Assembly: GCA_028023455.1 (NCBI GenBank)
Contig: JAQFVV010000003.1
Span: 2,070,001-2,134,000 of the forward strand
Source of the DNA: Epiperipatus broadwayi
Taxonomy: Eukaryota > Onychophora > Udeonychophora > Euonychophora > Peripatidae
DNA: 64,000 nt
Reading direction: 5' to 3'
Part shown: positions 1 through 10,868 of the stretch, piece by piece
Layout: each line of letters begins with the position of its first letter
Position numbering within the stretch: position 1 is the first letter of the stretch
The notes under the pieces: generated by a model
Told to the model about the DNA's origin: nothing
Database searches by the model: none
The model's input: the letters and a program-made list of their open reading frames with translations, nothing else
Translations under genes and position numbers: made by a program

Positions 1-600
1 AATATTTCAGTTATTACTTCAGTTTTCCGAGACTTTACTGAGATTTCACTCAACTGCTACCAGATTTCTTTTCTCCTGTATAATTTTTCCCCAATAAGTA
101 ATTCTTCTGGAAAGAAATATAGAAAAAAAAACAATTCTATGTAACTAAACTTTAACTCAACAAGCAATCATAATCAGTTAAGACAGAGTAACACAAAAAA
201 TAACAGAATAAATGACTTTCTTTATATCAATTTTTTAAACAAACAAATTTCAAAATATAACAAAATAGACTTTACATTTCTTTCTATTTTTTCACCTTAT
301 ATGCTTGAGGTCGTTTTTCTTTGCCAATTTCTATTATTATTAAATCTAATTAGTTAATTAATCTTGCTTTGAAAAATATGTTTAATTAAAACAAATTTGA
401 TAATGAGAATGAATAAATTCTTTAAGCCTCTTTGAATTTATAACTTAAAATTGCAAAACAATTTTATTTAATTAATAGAAAAAATTAGTTTAGAAGAATG
501 ACTTTTAGAAACCAACTTATAACTTTTTTATTTATTAAATTAATGTTGAAATTTTTTTTATTTCCATGCATATATATTTAGATATTCACACACAAATATA
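1..600. other. AT-rich interval, nothing recognised
   Basis: I see no open reading frame, repeat or RNA gene that I can support. The sequence is low-complexity AT-rich DNA with many short homopolymer runs. Confidence 0.5.
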
Positions 601-602
601 AT

Positions 603-643
603 GTGTCTGTGCGCGCGCACACACACACGCATATATATATATG
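603..643. repeat. Composite dinucleotide microsatellite (TG/CG/CA/TA)
   Basis: Short alternating purine-pyrimidine runs pass from TG through CG and CA into TA within about 40 bases. The GC-alternating core could adopt left-handed DNA. No function is implied. Confidence 0.85.
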
Positions 644-1308
644 CAATATTTATGCATTATATTAATATTAAGTCTAATCACAGTTATATTTATGACTGAA
701 TTATTTATTTATTTTTATTTCATTTTTTTAACTAACATTAAATATGCTACCCCATACTCCTCCGGATGATAAAGATCCACTTCAGTATATGTATATATAA
801 AAAGTTATATAACATTACAATACTATCCAAAAACAAAAATTTTACTAAAATTCTTCCACAACCATAGTTTCATCTATTAACAAATACATCTTTTCAAGTA
901 AAATTCAACTAAACATATAAAATATATATACAAAAAAGCCTTCTTAGCATTCACTTCAAAAACTAACTTCCTTTAACATCAAATGGTATGTATCTTCATG
1001 AGATTGATGGCCTCAGAGTCAAATAATTTTATCATCAAAGTTTCTTTCACTCTTCTTTTTGATTCACTTTATATATATGTAAGATAATCTCTGCATTGTC
1101 AAATAATATTTTATGATGTGTTCAGTTCATGAATATACAAAGTTGAGTTATCATATCTATTTTTAACTCTACACTTATGAACTTCATCTCTCTTTAATGA
1201 AGACTTATTTTACTATGACCTATATAAATTTTATGATAACTGCAAAGAATCTTAAAAGAAGTTGATCTTTGAAGTGAATGGTGGGAAAGATATTCTCTTT
1301 ATTGTATA
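644..1308. other. AT-rich interval, nothing recognised
   Basis: I see no coding signal or repeat structure that I can support. Confidence 0.45.
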
Positions 1309-1713
1309 TAAACCTGTTATCATAAAGCACGGAAAACTGTGAAATTATTCAAACGAAAGTCAATCTCCGATAATGCACTATTTTCTAAATATTATAAATC
1401 TATGCGCACTCTTCCACCAGTAAGAGTTTAAAAAACTTAAGTGAATCACTGAAGTTTAGAGCGTACATTTTATATACACCAACTGGTACAGACCATGCTT
1501 AAATCAGGACATGAGTCTATTGTGTGCCTGATGTTATAATCAAATATTCAATTGTACAAAACTATTTAACCTATCGCAGGAGAAAGACAGTATCTCATTT
1601 TTAACTACCTATAATTAGACAAATACGACTTATAAATGTAAACCTATTATTATAAAGTGCTGAAAACTTTGAAATTATTCAAACGAAATAGTGCATTATC
1701 GGAAATTGATTTC
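1309..1713. repeat. Possible MITE: direct and inverted repeats 330 bp apart
   Basis: A block of about 50 bp at 1309-1358 recurs in direct orientation at 1637-1688. Immediately inside the first copy, about 25 bp at 1359-1384 (core CGATAATGCACTATTT) recur in inverted orientation at 1687-1710. A short interior flanked by inverted termini, with the same flanking block on both sides, suits a small non-autonomous transposon inside an older repeat. No open reading frame lies between them. The family is not recognised. Confidence 0.4.
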
Positions 1714-2461
1714 ATTGTAAATATATGTTGTATTTTAATTGAATTTGATTTGAAATAGGTCTATTTGTTGATAGATAAAACTATGGTTGTAGAAGAATTT
1801 TAATCAAATTTTGGTTTTTGGCTAGTATTGTAATGTTAATTTCTGTTTTATTTATAATTACTAATGTAGCGTTATACAATAGTATATATATATATAATGT
1901 ATACATACACCAATGCCATCTAACCTTAATGCTATAATTAAAATCACTTCTTCCAAAACTTGAAAGTGTTTTTATTATTATTTTAAAGAGACGATTAATT
2001 TCTAAATAAAGTATTAAATTTGTATAAGATGTATAATAACAACTCATTAACACAATTATTCTCTAATGAAAGATTTTTAAAATTATCGTTGATGATATTA
2101 CTAATTAATTAATGCTTTTTATATTTTCACTGCAATAATGACTTAAATATGATTTATTGCTTTATAAATAATTAATTCTTAAATGCGATTATTATTATTT
2201 TTATACTTAAAGACTTTTCTTTTTTGTTAGTCTTTTTAATATAAAAACACTTAATAAATTAATGACTTCTTTTTATACTTCTATGTTTTTATTTTATTAT
2301 TATAAATAACATCAATGCGAGTATGCATGCAGCCATAGTAGATTCGTAATGTAAAGTTAAAACCATTGCCAAAACATATATATATAATTAACCTATTTAT
2401 TCAGTATATTGAATGTTTACTATAGTATGTAAATATTTATAAAGTTTAAGAAATTTCTATC
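1714..2461. other. AT-rich interval, nothing recognised
   Basis: The only open frame here, an antisense frame at 1781-2053, is rich in Ile, Leu and Tyr, as chance frames in AT-rich DNA are. I do not regard it as a gene. Confidence 0.45.
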
Positions 2462-2680
2462 TTAATATAAGCTGAGCACTGATTGTCTATATGTGTGGGA
2501 GATTATGATCTGGCTCAACTGATGAGTGCTAGTTCTGCAGGAAATATGTATATTGGTGATCATTTACCTTGTTTTACAAATGTTTAGTTATGTGTACCAG
2601 TTGTATGATAAGGAGTGGAGGATGAATATAGACTGAAAATCCTAAGTTCAAATCCCTCTATTTAATATATATTGTACCCT
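2462..2680 (+). repeat. Dispersed repeat ending in a tRNA-like module (copy 1)
   Basis: This copy shares its layout with 13540-13985 and 17100-17310, and inverted with 13285-13520 and 51200-51415. A 5' part ends in a motif like GATGAGTGCTA. A central part contains GATCATTTACCTT. A 3' part looks tRNA-derived, with a box-B-like GTTCAAATCCC near 2650. The copies differ at many sites, so they are old. The tRNA-like part sits at the 3' end, not at the head as in ordinary tRNA SINEs. Confidence 0.6.
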
Positions 2681-2713
2681 ACCAATAGTATGATGACCCC
2701 TAGAAAATATGAT

Positions 2714-2849
2714 GTCTTTAAATTAAACAGGCAAAACTATCCATATAGTAGGGCCACCCTGTGCCAACCAGAGTAATCAGAGAGTTTTGCCTGTTTAATA
2801 ACAGTTATGTGCTAGCATAAGAGATGATGATCACGTAAGTCTTTAAATT
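2714..2849. repeat. Short fold-back retroposon with 11-bp target duplication (copy A)
   Basis: The direct repeat GTCTTTAAATT occurs at 2714-2724 and 2839-2849 and brackets a 114-bp insert. The insert begins with an inverted repeat (AAACAGGCAAAACT paired with AGTTTTGCCTGTTT) and ends with a single-copy tail, GCTAGCATAAG followed by GATGATCACG. The same element is complete at 40667-40824. This copy has lost about 44 bp of the hairpin loop and right arm. There is no A-tail and no coding capacity. Confidence 0.65.
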
Positions 2850-4124
2850 GGGATATACTGTTACCTTCTCTAGGTACAATTTAATATTCTTATTTATTTC
2901 TAAGTTATGTTTAATTAGTATTAGCAAATATGAGATCCGTTTATACCATTAACAACATTACATACCCTTTAACATTAAACAAATATTGAAGTATCTGTTC
3001 AATGGCATATGAATACTAAGACACTCCTCCTTATTAAGTACCTAAATATTCCCATCACTAACAATAATTTTTAATAGCTTCACTTCTTAACTTTAGATTT
3101 ACGGCCTGCATTATGCAGACTTTTGTGAAAAAAGAATTAGTTTAATTTCTTTATAAAAGTCAAATAAAAACAATTGACCACATAATTTTTTTTTACTTTT
3201 TGAAGTCAGCCAAACAAATAAATCTTTGACATTAAAAACTGGTGTGTTTTTTATTTGTTTCATTTTTTATTAAATTAATTAAATTTTAAACATAGAATTG
3301 ACGGTTTTGTTTTCATATGACATATATAATTAAGAATATATATGTGTTTCCTATATTCACAAAGCAATAAGATTTTAGGCTTATTTTTAACAATTCGACA
3401 TTTTTATTAATGTAAGCATTGTAGAAATTATACTCTGTAAATATTTTTATGATGCTATGTTGTCTGATTCAAAAGTATTTGAAAAAGTGGGTTTAAATAC
3501 ATGCAACTTGAATTTTAATAGTACAGTACCTGTATTTTATTTACATGCATGTTTATATTTCTTATTTTTGGAAAAAATATTTAGATTCAACATATATATA
3601 TATATATATTAGTTAAGTCTAAACCTTTTATACTTCAACAAAGGACAAGCTTGCAAAGATTTTTTTAAAGAATAAACAATTTATTATAATACAATATTCT
3701 CAACAAACAAATATACTTATTGTATGCTAATATTAATATCATTAAAACTATAATAAAAGATTTCTTCTACAATTAGATTTGAAATGTCCATTTTTTATGA
3801 AATCATTCACAGTGTGTAAATAATGTATTACATATAATAAAAAAATATTTTTAGTAATATGTAACATTCATATGGTGAAAATTTGTATGACAAAATGAGG
3901 ATTTGTATAAAAATTAACTGGATTTCTTTCACAATGACAGAATTAATTACTTTAAAATAGACAAATTAATTAATTAAAATGTATCCTTTATTTATATAAC
4001 TGTTTCTTTGAATATTCTAGATGTTCAAATATGTAATGCAATTATATAAGTAATTTTAAAATGTGGTACATTATTATGTTTTGACACAATTTTTTATGCA
4101 ATATTCATAATATTACTGATGTCT
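2850..4124. other. AT-rich interval, nothing recognised
   Basis: A short (AT)n run lies near 3593-3610. I see no other repeat and no coding signal. Confidence 0.45.
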
Positions 4125-4205
4125 AGATCAGAACTTCTCAATCTTGAGGCTGTGGTTATTTGTGATGTGACAATCTTTTCAAGAGGAGCCATGAAGATAA
4201 ATTTC
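4125..4205 (+). repeat. Possible hAT 5' terminus
   Basis: The stretch CAGAACTTCTCAATCTTGAG followed by GCTGTGG resembles the start of ZBED/Charlie-type hAT transposons, which typically read CAGNGNTTCTCAACCTGTGG. It lies about 650 bp upstream of a degenerate hAT transposase on the same strand, which supports the reading. The matching right end was not found. Confidence 0.4.
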
Positions 4206-4839
4206 AAAACTTTAATTTAAAAATGGATAATTAAATTCATTTTATATAGTGTATTATATTTCTAAATTTTTATCATGAAAATTTACACATTATGTTCATG
4301 TAGCAAAATAAATCATTCTGTTTCTTTTACAATTCACATATATGAGCACCATAAACACCAAGGGAATACTTTTACATGCATAAGTATTTTTGGTACTAGT
4401 GCATTTGATAATTTTTTATTAAAAAATTAACTCTGATAAGAATAAGTAGCTAATAATATTACAATGTATTTATAAAAATCAATCAGTCAAAGATAGGGAA
4501 TGTATCCAAAAAATACAAATCACTAGTGCTGGAAAAACCAACCACATTTTTTTCGATATAATAATACAAGAGTTAGAAAATATTATGTGGAAAAAATTAT
4601 AAATATGATCTTTCTTGTTTGAATTCAGATTTGTGTCTTTATATATGTAGGTAATCTGCCAGAAAGAGTTTGTCAAATGATTTTATGAGACCTGAAAAAC
4701 TTAGTTACTATTTAGATACTGTACATATCAAATTTAAAAATAAAATAATTGAACTTTTTGAAAAAATGGTTGGAGACATTAAATAGCAGATTAAGATTTT
4801 TTAAAGCATATTAAATTAAATGACAAATTAGTAAAATAC

Positions 4840-5560
4840 TTTTTTCAAAATAGATAAATTCATTGCTAAAATAAAAAAAAACTCTTATACAATTAGCAAA
4901 GATATCAATATACTACTAGTATCAGAAATTTACAAAACAATCCATGGTTCTGAAATATCAAACACAAAAATTTCTGTATCCAAAGATACATTTAAAATAA
5001 AAATAGAGAGCATTGCTAATAATCTCATGTTTACAAGTCATTATCATAAAGCAATAAAGTATTATATTTGTTATATGATTTGATGAGCAAATTGACAATG
5101 CAATGATCCTAAGATACTTGTATAATTTGCAAATTGATGAACACCTTCTATTTTGTAGTAATATATTTGGGACACTTAAAAGGAGAGGTATATTCAAGAA
5201 GGAGAATAACTTTTTTTAATATAAAAAATGAGCATGAGTGGCAAAAAAGCAATTAATGTTTACACTGATGGAACTACAACTATGGCTAGAAAAATGTCAG
5301 GATCTATAGGAGAAGCAAAAAATATTTGTCTAAGTGCAAGTCATTCTCATTGCATTATTCATAGAAATAAAAAATCTAGTATTTTGACATAGAAGAATTG
5401 TTTAATAAAGCATTATCTTAAGTTTCCACAATAGTTAATTACATAAAAAGTAAAGCTACTAATACCAGACTCTGAAATTTTATGCCAAGAGATTGATTCT
5501 ATTTATGTATAGCTTTAATATCTCAGAGAAGTAAAATCCAAAAAAGTAAGTCTAAAATGA
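4840..5560 (+). pseudogene. Degenerate ZBED/SCAND3-type hAT transposase
   Basis: Conceptual translation, with several stops and frame changes, matches the central region of ZBED5/SCAND3-like hAT transposases. The early part (about 4840-5030) aligns with the family segment containing LSNDTVSRRI; here it reads VSKDTFKIKIESIAN. The middle (5090-5180) reads YLYNLQIDEHLLFC, the family's position for GEI.EHLL.C. The end (5250-5370) reads INVYTDGTTTMARKMSG followed by HSHCIIHR, corresponding to the catalytic-core CTDGAAAM...THC.LHRE. The TDG aspartate and the HC-x2-HR block are still readable. The BED finger and the C-terminal dimerisation domain were not found. This is a dead transposon copy with no sign of host use. 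Identification comes from family knowledge, not a search. Confidence 0.72.
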
Positions 5561-5877
5561 ATTTTAATATTAAAAGATGAATTACGAATTTTCAAGATGA
5601 ATATATTTGTTTCATCTCATTTTCACTTCATTTGGCAGTGACAATGAAGTAAAGCTTTGATTTTATTTTAAGCAATGAAAATTTGTTTCTCAGCCAGTCA
5701 TACCTTATAAGTAGTCTATATTAGATTTATTTTGGAATATATTAATAAAGAATTGTGAGTTTAACTTAGCAAGAAATATATAATTTACCAAACAGTTTAA
5801 ATTTATTCACAATTATAATTTGCATTTGTAGGGGCAAAATCTTCCATAAAATAACAATTACATAGACATGAATGATT
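5561..5877. other. Interval after the hAT relic
   Basis: It may be decayed hAT sequence, but I cannot align it with confidence and see no terminal inverted repeat. Confidence 0.35.
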
Positions 5878-6060
5878 GATTATTATTTATCATTGAAATT
5901 TTTCATTCATTCTGACTTCAAGAAAATTTGATATTTCAGCTAAGAGTTATCAGACAATTGAGAAAAAAATGGTGTTTTTGATCTTAAGCTCAGAGAAATA
6001 AAAAGCCAATAAAGTATCAATACTGGATGATGCATGTTGGTGAAGAATATATTTCCAAAA
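5878..6060 (-). repeat. Inverted piece of RTE 5' UTR
   Basis: On the plus strand this block matches 62975-63115, the region just upstream of the RTE start codon at 62954. Shared words include TATTTATCATT, TTCATTCTG, TTGATCTTAA, AAAAAGCCAATAAA and GCATGTTGGTGA. The large RTE copy is on the minus strand, so this piece is in minus orientation, opposite to the RTE 3' fragment that starts about 35 bp downstream. Confidence 0.6.
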
Positions 6061-6089
6061 TGTTTTACATCAGTTTTGCATGAGATATT

Positions 6090-6710
6090 TTAAAATAAGA
6101 AAGACATAAAGATATTTTAGACTTATTCAAAATAAGAACATAAAAATATATATGATGAATTAGAAGAAATTAATAACTGAAAAATACCTTAGTTAGATTA
6201 TTAACACAGATTCAAACTAATGCTTTTGGTAGAAGTAACTTAAAATGCCTATGTGTATGAAAAAGGTTTTTGAGAAATGTTTTACTAGTTTTTACTTATA
6301 GATTTGAAACTTGGTACTTAACAGATGAGCAATACAGAGACTTCAGACTACTCAATGAAGTATGTAGAGGTATATGTTAGGAGTAACAAAAAGGGATTAC
6401 AAATTAAATACATGTGTGAAAAATAACACTGATACAGACATTGTTAAAAGAATTAAGAGACTGATGTGGAGTTGGACTGGTCATACTTCTAGAAAAGATA
6501 ATAATAGATGGTCTATGAAATTTTAAAGTGCAAGAAATTGTGAAAATTCTAAAAAAAGATCACATGTAAGATGGATGGATGAAATAAGAAAGTGTGCTAG
6601 GATGATATAAAAAGATAGGCTAGGGATCAGACAAGCTATATCAAATATGAAAAGTCATTCATCCTGCAGTGAACCAATAATAATTAAAAATGATGATGAT
6701 AATCATCCAA
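6090..6710 (+). pseudogene. 3' fragment of an RTE-type LINE
   Basis: Reading the plus strand with stops and frame changes gives YDELEEIN, then IINTD, MPMCMKKVFEKC, AIQRLQTTQ and later RWMDEIRKCAR. All of these occur in the same order in the C-terminal part of the RTE reverse transcriptase at 60055-61404. The fragment ends in a GATGATGATGATAAT-like tail, as RTE elements do. It covers about the last 200 codons and carries many stops, so it is much older than the 60-63 kb copy. The inverted 5' UTR piece just upstream suggests both parts came from one insertion. Confidence 0.78.
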
Positions 6711-7048
6711 AATAAAATTTTGAACATTTCCATTTCATATAATTTTCAACTAAATACATGTCACTATGAATGGCTTCAACTGATTTGATGCAGTATTATA
6801 AGAGCAACATTGAAGGTTGCTTTTCTCTGATGTCACTTTACAAGTGATAAATTGTTAATTTTCAAACAATTGACTTTAACTCATCTTTAGAGAACTGTTT
6901 AGTTGAAAAAAGAAAATGATAAAATTAAATTTAAACTTTGTGTTCTACAGTTTGGCAAATAAATATTGCTTGCATGTTTTTTGAAAGTCTGTTGCCAAAG
7001 TACTATAAAATAATTTGAAATGTAAATTTAATTATATAAATATCATTT

Positions 7049-7078
7049 TTATCATCATCATTAACCATTTTTAATGAC
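7049..7078 (-). repeat. LINE 3' tail-like ATG repeats
   Basis: On the minus strand this reads as an AATGGTTAATGATGATGAT-type tail, similar to the 3' ends of the RTE copies at 6700 and 60050. It may mark the 3' end of the LINE relic at 7305-8465. Confidence 0.4.
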
Positions 7079-7110
7079 TACACCCATAGGCAAAATCTTA
7101 TTTTTTTTTT

Positions 7111-7119
7111 ATATATATT

Positions 7120-7204
<85 letters not shown>
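7111..7204. repeat. (TA)n microsatellite
   Basis: A nearly pure TA dinucleotide run of more than 80 bp follows a T10 run. Confidence 0.95.
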
Positions 7205-7206
<2 letters not shown>

Positions 7207-7304
7207 ATTAGAGAAAGAGTTTTGCAATGAGTAAAGAAACCAATCTATGAATCATAAAACTGACTATGGATAAAAGATGCTGACTCATTTTCCTATTTTA
7301 TTTC

Positions 7305-8465
7305 TGGAAAAACTTTTTTTTAAATAATTCAACACCATGTTTGATTGTAGTTCTCCAATGAACAGGATCTACTTCTCCCATGAAAAAAGGCTTGAAGTCA
7401 CCATAAAGCACCCATTTAGGAAATTTTGCATTGTTCACTTGTTTTACTTGATCAATCCAACAAAGATATAATTTCATAATAATGGGCTTTATAATATTAC
7501 ATGTAATAAATTGAAAAACTTATTTATTACTTTTAAATGCTACTGTTGTATTTTTAAATTTTGATTAGCAACCTTAAATGAAACTTTTCTAATACTTTTA
7601 TATTGTATTGATAAGATAACCCAAGTCTTATTTCCTTATGATAAGTTTAGTAAAATAACAGTTCTTTATATAGCTAATTTTATTATAGTAACCATTTCCC
7701 TGTATTGAAATATCTTTTAATTGATTAAAAAAAGTAAATGCATATTTGTGTCTGTGCTGCACCTCAGCATCTAAACTACCAAAACATTTAAATTGGCTTA
7801 TATTCTCAAATTGATAACTATCTAAGCTAAAAATTGCTGAGTATTTTTCTTCTATAACTGGCTGAATTTTTTGAATATTACTTATTATGCCAAAACATTT
7901 GTATGTTACATTTAAAACATTTTAAATAAGTACATTCTGTACATTATTTTTTGTCACTGGCAAAAGTAGCATAACCACTAGCATACTATAAATGCACAAT
8001 TCAAGAATTTGAAGTTCTTCATTTTGCTTTCCAATTGATTCAAATTAAAAATGCTGCATCAAACCTATCCAAACCTGTACTGCATCTTGATATTTGATTA
8101 ATTAATTCACATATAAATAGTTTCAAAGGTCATTTTCATAGAAATTGAAGTCAACCTCAGAGCAAGTATAGATTTTTGTTTAAGACCAGTTTTTACTTCA
8201 AATTGCACAACTGCAATAATAATAGGTTCTTTCATTCCACTCCTGCCATCATATGACAACCAACTAATTTTAAACAATACCAAATATCTATTTCATTAAT
8301 TGAGTCAAATACATTGACCAAATTAATAAAAGCAATATATAAATTACTCATTCTCAACACTTTTCTTGCATTTTCCTGGAAACAAAAACTATGTGCATAT
8401 TGCTTTCTGGTTCTTAAAATCGTATTGAGTTTCTTGTAATCATTTATATTTAACTGGAAGTAACT
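7305..8465 (-). pseudogene. Decayed non-LTR retrotransposon reverse transcriptase
   Basis: Minus-strand translation, with many stops and frame changes, follows a LINE reverse transcriptase in order. From the right: ETQYDF at the position of the fingers motif (S/TQYGF), YIAFINLVNVFDSIN for motif A (IAFIDLTKAFDSVN), FEVKTGLKQ for motif B (FEVKSGVKQG), a damaged motif C near 7990, then FKCFGSLDAEVQHR for the FxYLGS..D..I..R block. At the left end KFPKWVLYGDF matches the conserved LPKQVLYGEL segment of the C-terminal region. The motif-A aspartate after IAFI is replaced by Asn. The endonuclease domain was not found. The clade is not resolved; it is not the BovB-like RTE at 60 kb. Confidence 0.68.
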
Positions 8466-10257
8466 TATTCAATAAAATCCTTAAATAGTATTTTTGCTTA
8501 AACATCACATGACCAATTAATAACTAATAAACGGTTATTCATTTTCATTCAGTATATAATTAGTGTTTAAAGATGTAAATCTAGATATGAAAAGTTAAAT
8601 TGTGATAGGCGGATAACAAACAATTGACAAGCCACTATTGATAATGAAGTATCATCACGCGCTCATATTAGTCATTCAAATCCACACTCAGCCACAGAAC
8701 TTTACATATAGAAATTAGTATATACATTACTTTCCAAACTGGGGTCTGCTTATAAATTATATATAAATTTATAATTATTCTACAAGTTTTACTGTTTACA
8801 GTATTAAAGGATATAACACAGTTATGAGGTTTTCCATCAAGTCATTATTTAATTCACAGAATCATATCTTAATTCATACTTGCGATATGAGCATATATAT
8901 AGCATTAACATTCTGCGCTAATGGATGATTGAGATCATCAATTTTCAATTTGGAAATGTTTGCATTGCTGTATTGTTTCTTTAGTATTCTATTTTGTATA
9001 ACTCATTTCTTAGATATAAATTGTTTATAACTATTTTTATATTATTAATTTTTTACCTGTCAATTTAATCTATTCTTTATTTCGGCAATTTTATTTCAGT
9101 TTTAAAGGCCGAAATCTATATATATATATATATATTCATTTAAATCAGATTTTGCTTATTTTGTACTACGAGTCTACCAATTCAGAAAAAAAGTCATAAT
9201 TTATGCATTTTTACAAAAGAATTGACCCTTTTTATTATTATTTCGATTTAATTTATTTATCTTTAGATTATATATTGTAATTTAATTAAAGAATACATCA
9301 TCTTTTAAATTGAGTCTCTTTTGAATTCAAAACTAATAAAACTTTTGAGAACTACGGAATATAAAAAAACATAATTTGATTTCGTAATTTTTATATTTTA
9401 AAAATTACGAAAAAAGTTAAAAAAATAAAAATATATACAACAGTAAATTAACATAAATATAATTTCTAGAATTGAAGAGTTGATAGTTTTTAAAATGACA
9501 ACAATGCACTAATAAAGTTTTATTTTCAGATGGCACTTCAAATGTTTCTATGTTGGAGGGGGAGGGGGCGTGTGCATGATTTTAATTGAAACAAATGCTA
9601 TTAACTTCCAATTTTTTTAAAAAATAAAAAACCTTGACCAATATTTTTTTGAGTAAACCATTAAAAATAAACTGAAATAATTAAATTAAAAGGTAAAGTC
9701 TATAAGTAGACCACTGTAGAAAAAGATTTCTCCAGTAGCACTCTACAGAATAACATTGAAGTAGTAGACAATACTCACAATTCTGGATTAGTAGCCATTT
9801 TAATGAGAGTTACATTTTTTTTTGCATGTTTTCTGCTGACTTAGAATAGCTACTTACCTGTTTATCAACCAGCAATTAAATACCCCATTATGCTGGCTAT
9901 TTGAAGGTTACCTGGAAAAAAAAATCTGAGTTTTAAAAAATTCACTTCTTTGTACTTTTCATAATGAATTTTATTAAAATATCAGATAGTTTTGATTGTC
10001 TAGAAGTCTACTTCAGTACTGCAAAATCAGTAACATGATACAATAAGATCTGATTATGGTGATTGGTGCCAAAAAAGCACTCAGTCAAATAATTAAAGAC
10101 AGAGAATAAAGCAGAAAAAAGGAGGAAAAAATGTTCCACTTTGTCAAGCATTATACAAAAGTATTACATATATAACAAAGTAAAAATTGTAATTGTATTT
10201 TAAAAATATTTTTGTTTACTTATACATGTATAAATTAAATAGAGAAAGGCTTTAACC
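8466..10257. other. AT-rich interval, no gene recognised
   Basis: A short (AT)n run lies at 9119-9134, and a G-rich run (GGAGGGGGAGGGGG) lies near 9554-9570. No coding signal. Confidence 0.45.
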
Positions 10258-10868
10258 TTTATCATATGCACCTTCAACTTTTATAATAATCAAACAATGT
10301 AGTTTTTTGACTATAGAGGAATTTCTCAAATCTCAACACAAGATAATGATGTTATAAAGGTAAGAATGGTCATCTTGTTGTTAACCTAAATTTCCACTTA
10401 TATAGGTCAATTTGAAGTATCTTGATCTGAGGACATGAAGCTGTTACTCTCTTTATTTTTTAAGTCCACTATTTTCTTTACAAATTAACTTACACAAAAT
10501 CTTGCAATTTACAGTGAGTTAATATTACAATCCTTTTTAATGAAAATATAGAAACTGAAGTAATGTTACATCAGTTTACATCAGTTTCTATATTTCCATT
10601 AGAAAAGATGTAAATTGTAAGAATTCACATAAGTTAATTTGTAAATGAAATAGTGGACTTAAAACATGAAGGGAGTAACAGCTTCACACTCTCATATCGG
10701 GATGCTTCAGATTGACCTATATAAGTGGAAATTTAAGATGAAGATAAGACAGCCATTCTTATCTTTATAAAGTTTCTATCTTGTGTTGAGGATTGAGATC
10801 CCTCGATAGTTAAAAAACTACATCATTTGACTATTATAATAGTTGAAGGTACACTTCCTATGCATAAT
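10258..10868. repeat. 610-bp near-palindrome (fold-back element)
   Basis: Two arms of about 290-300 bp meet near 10565 with almost no spacer. Matching blocks include CACCTTCAACTTTTATAAT (about 10269) against ATTATAATAGTTGAAGGT (about 10840), TCTCAACACAAGATA against TATCTTGTGTTGAGGA, and CCACTTATATAGGTCAAT against ATTGACCTATATAAGTGG. At the centre, TATAGAAACTGA(A) pairs with TCAGTTTCTATA. Arms differ by scattered substitutions and small indels. No coding sequence is present. It could be a fold-back DNA transposon or an inverted duplication. Confidence 0.8.
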
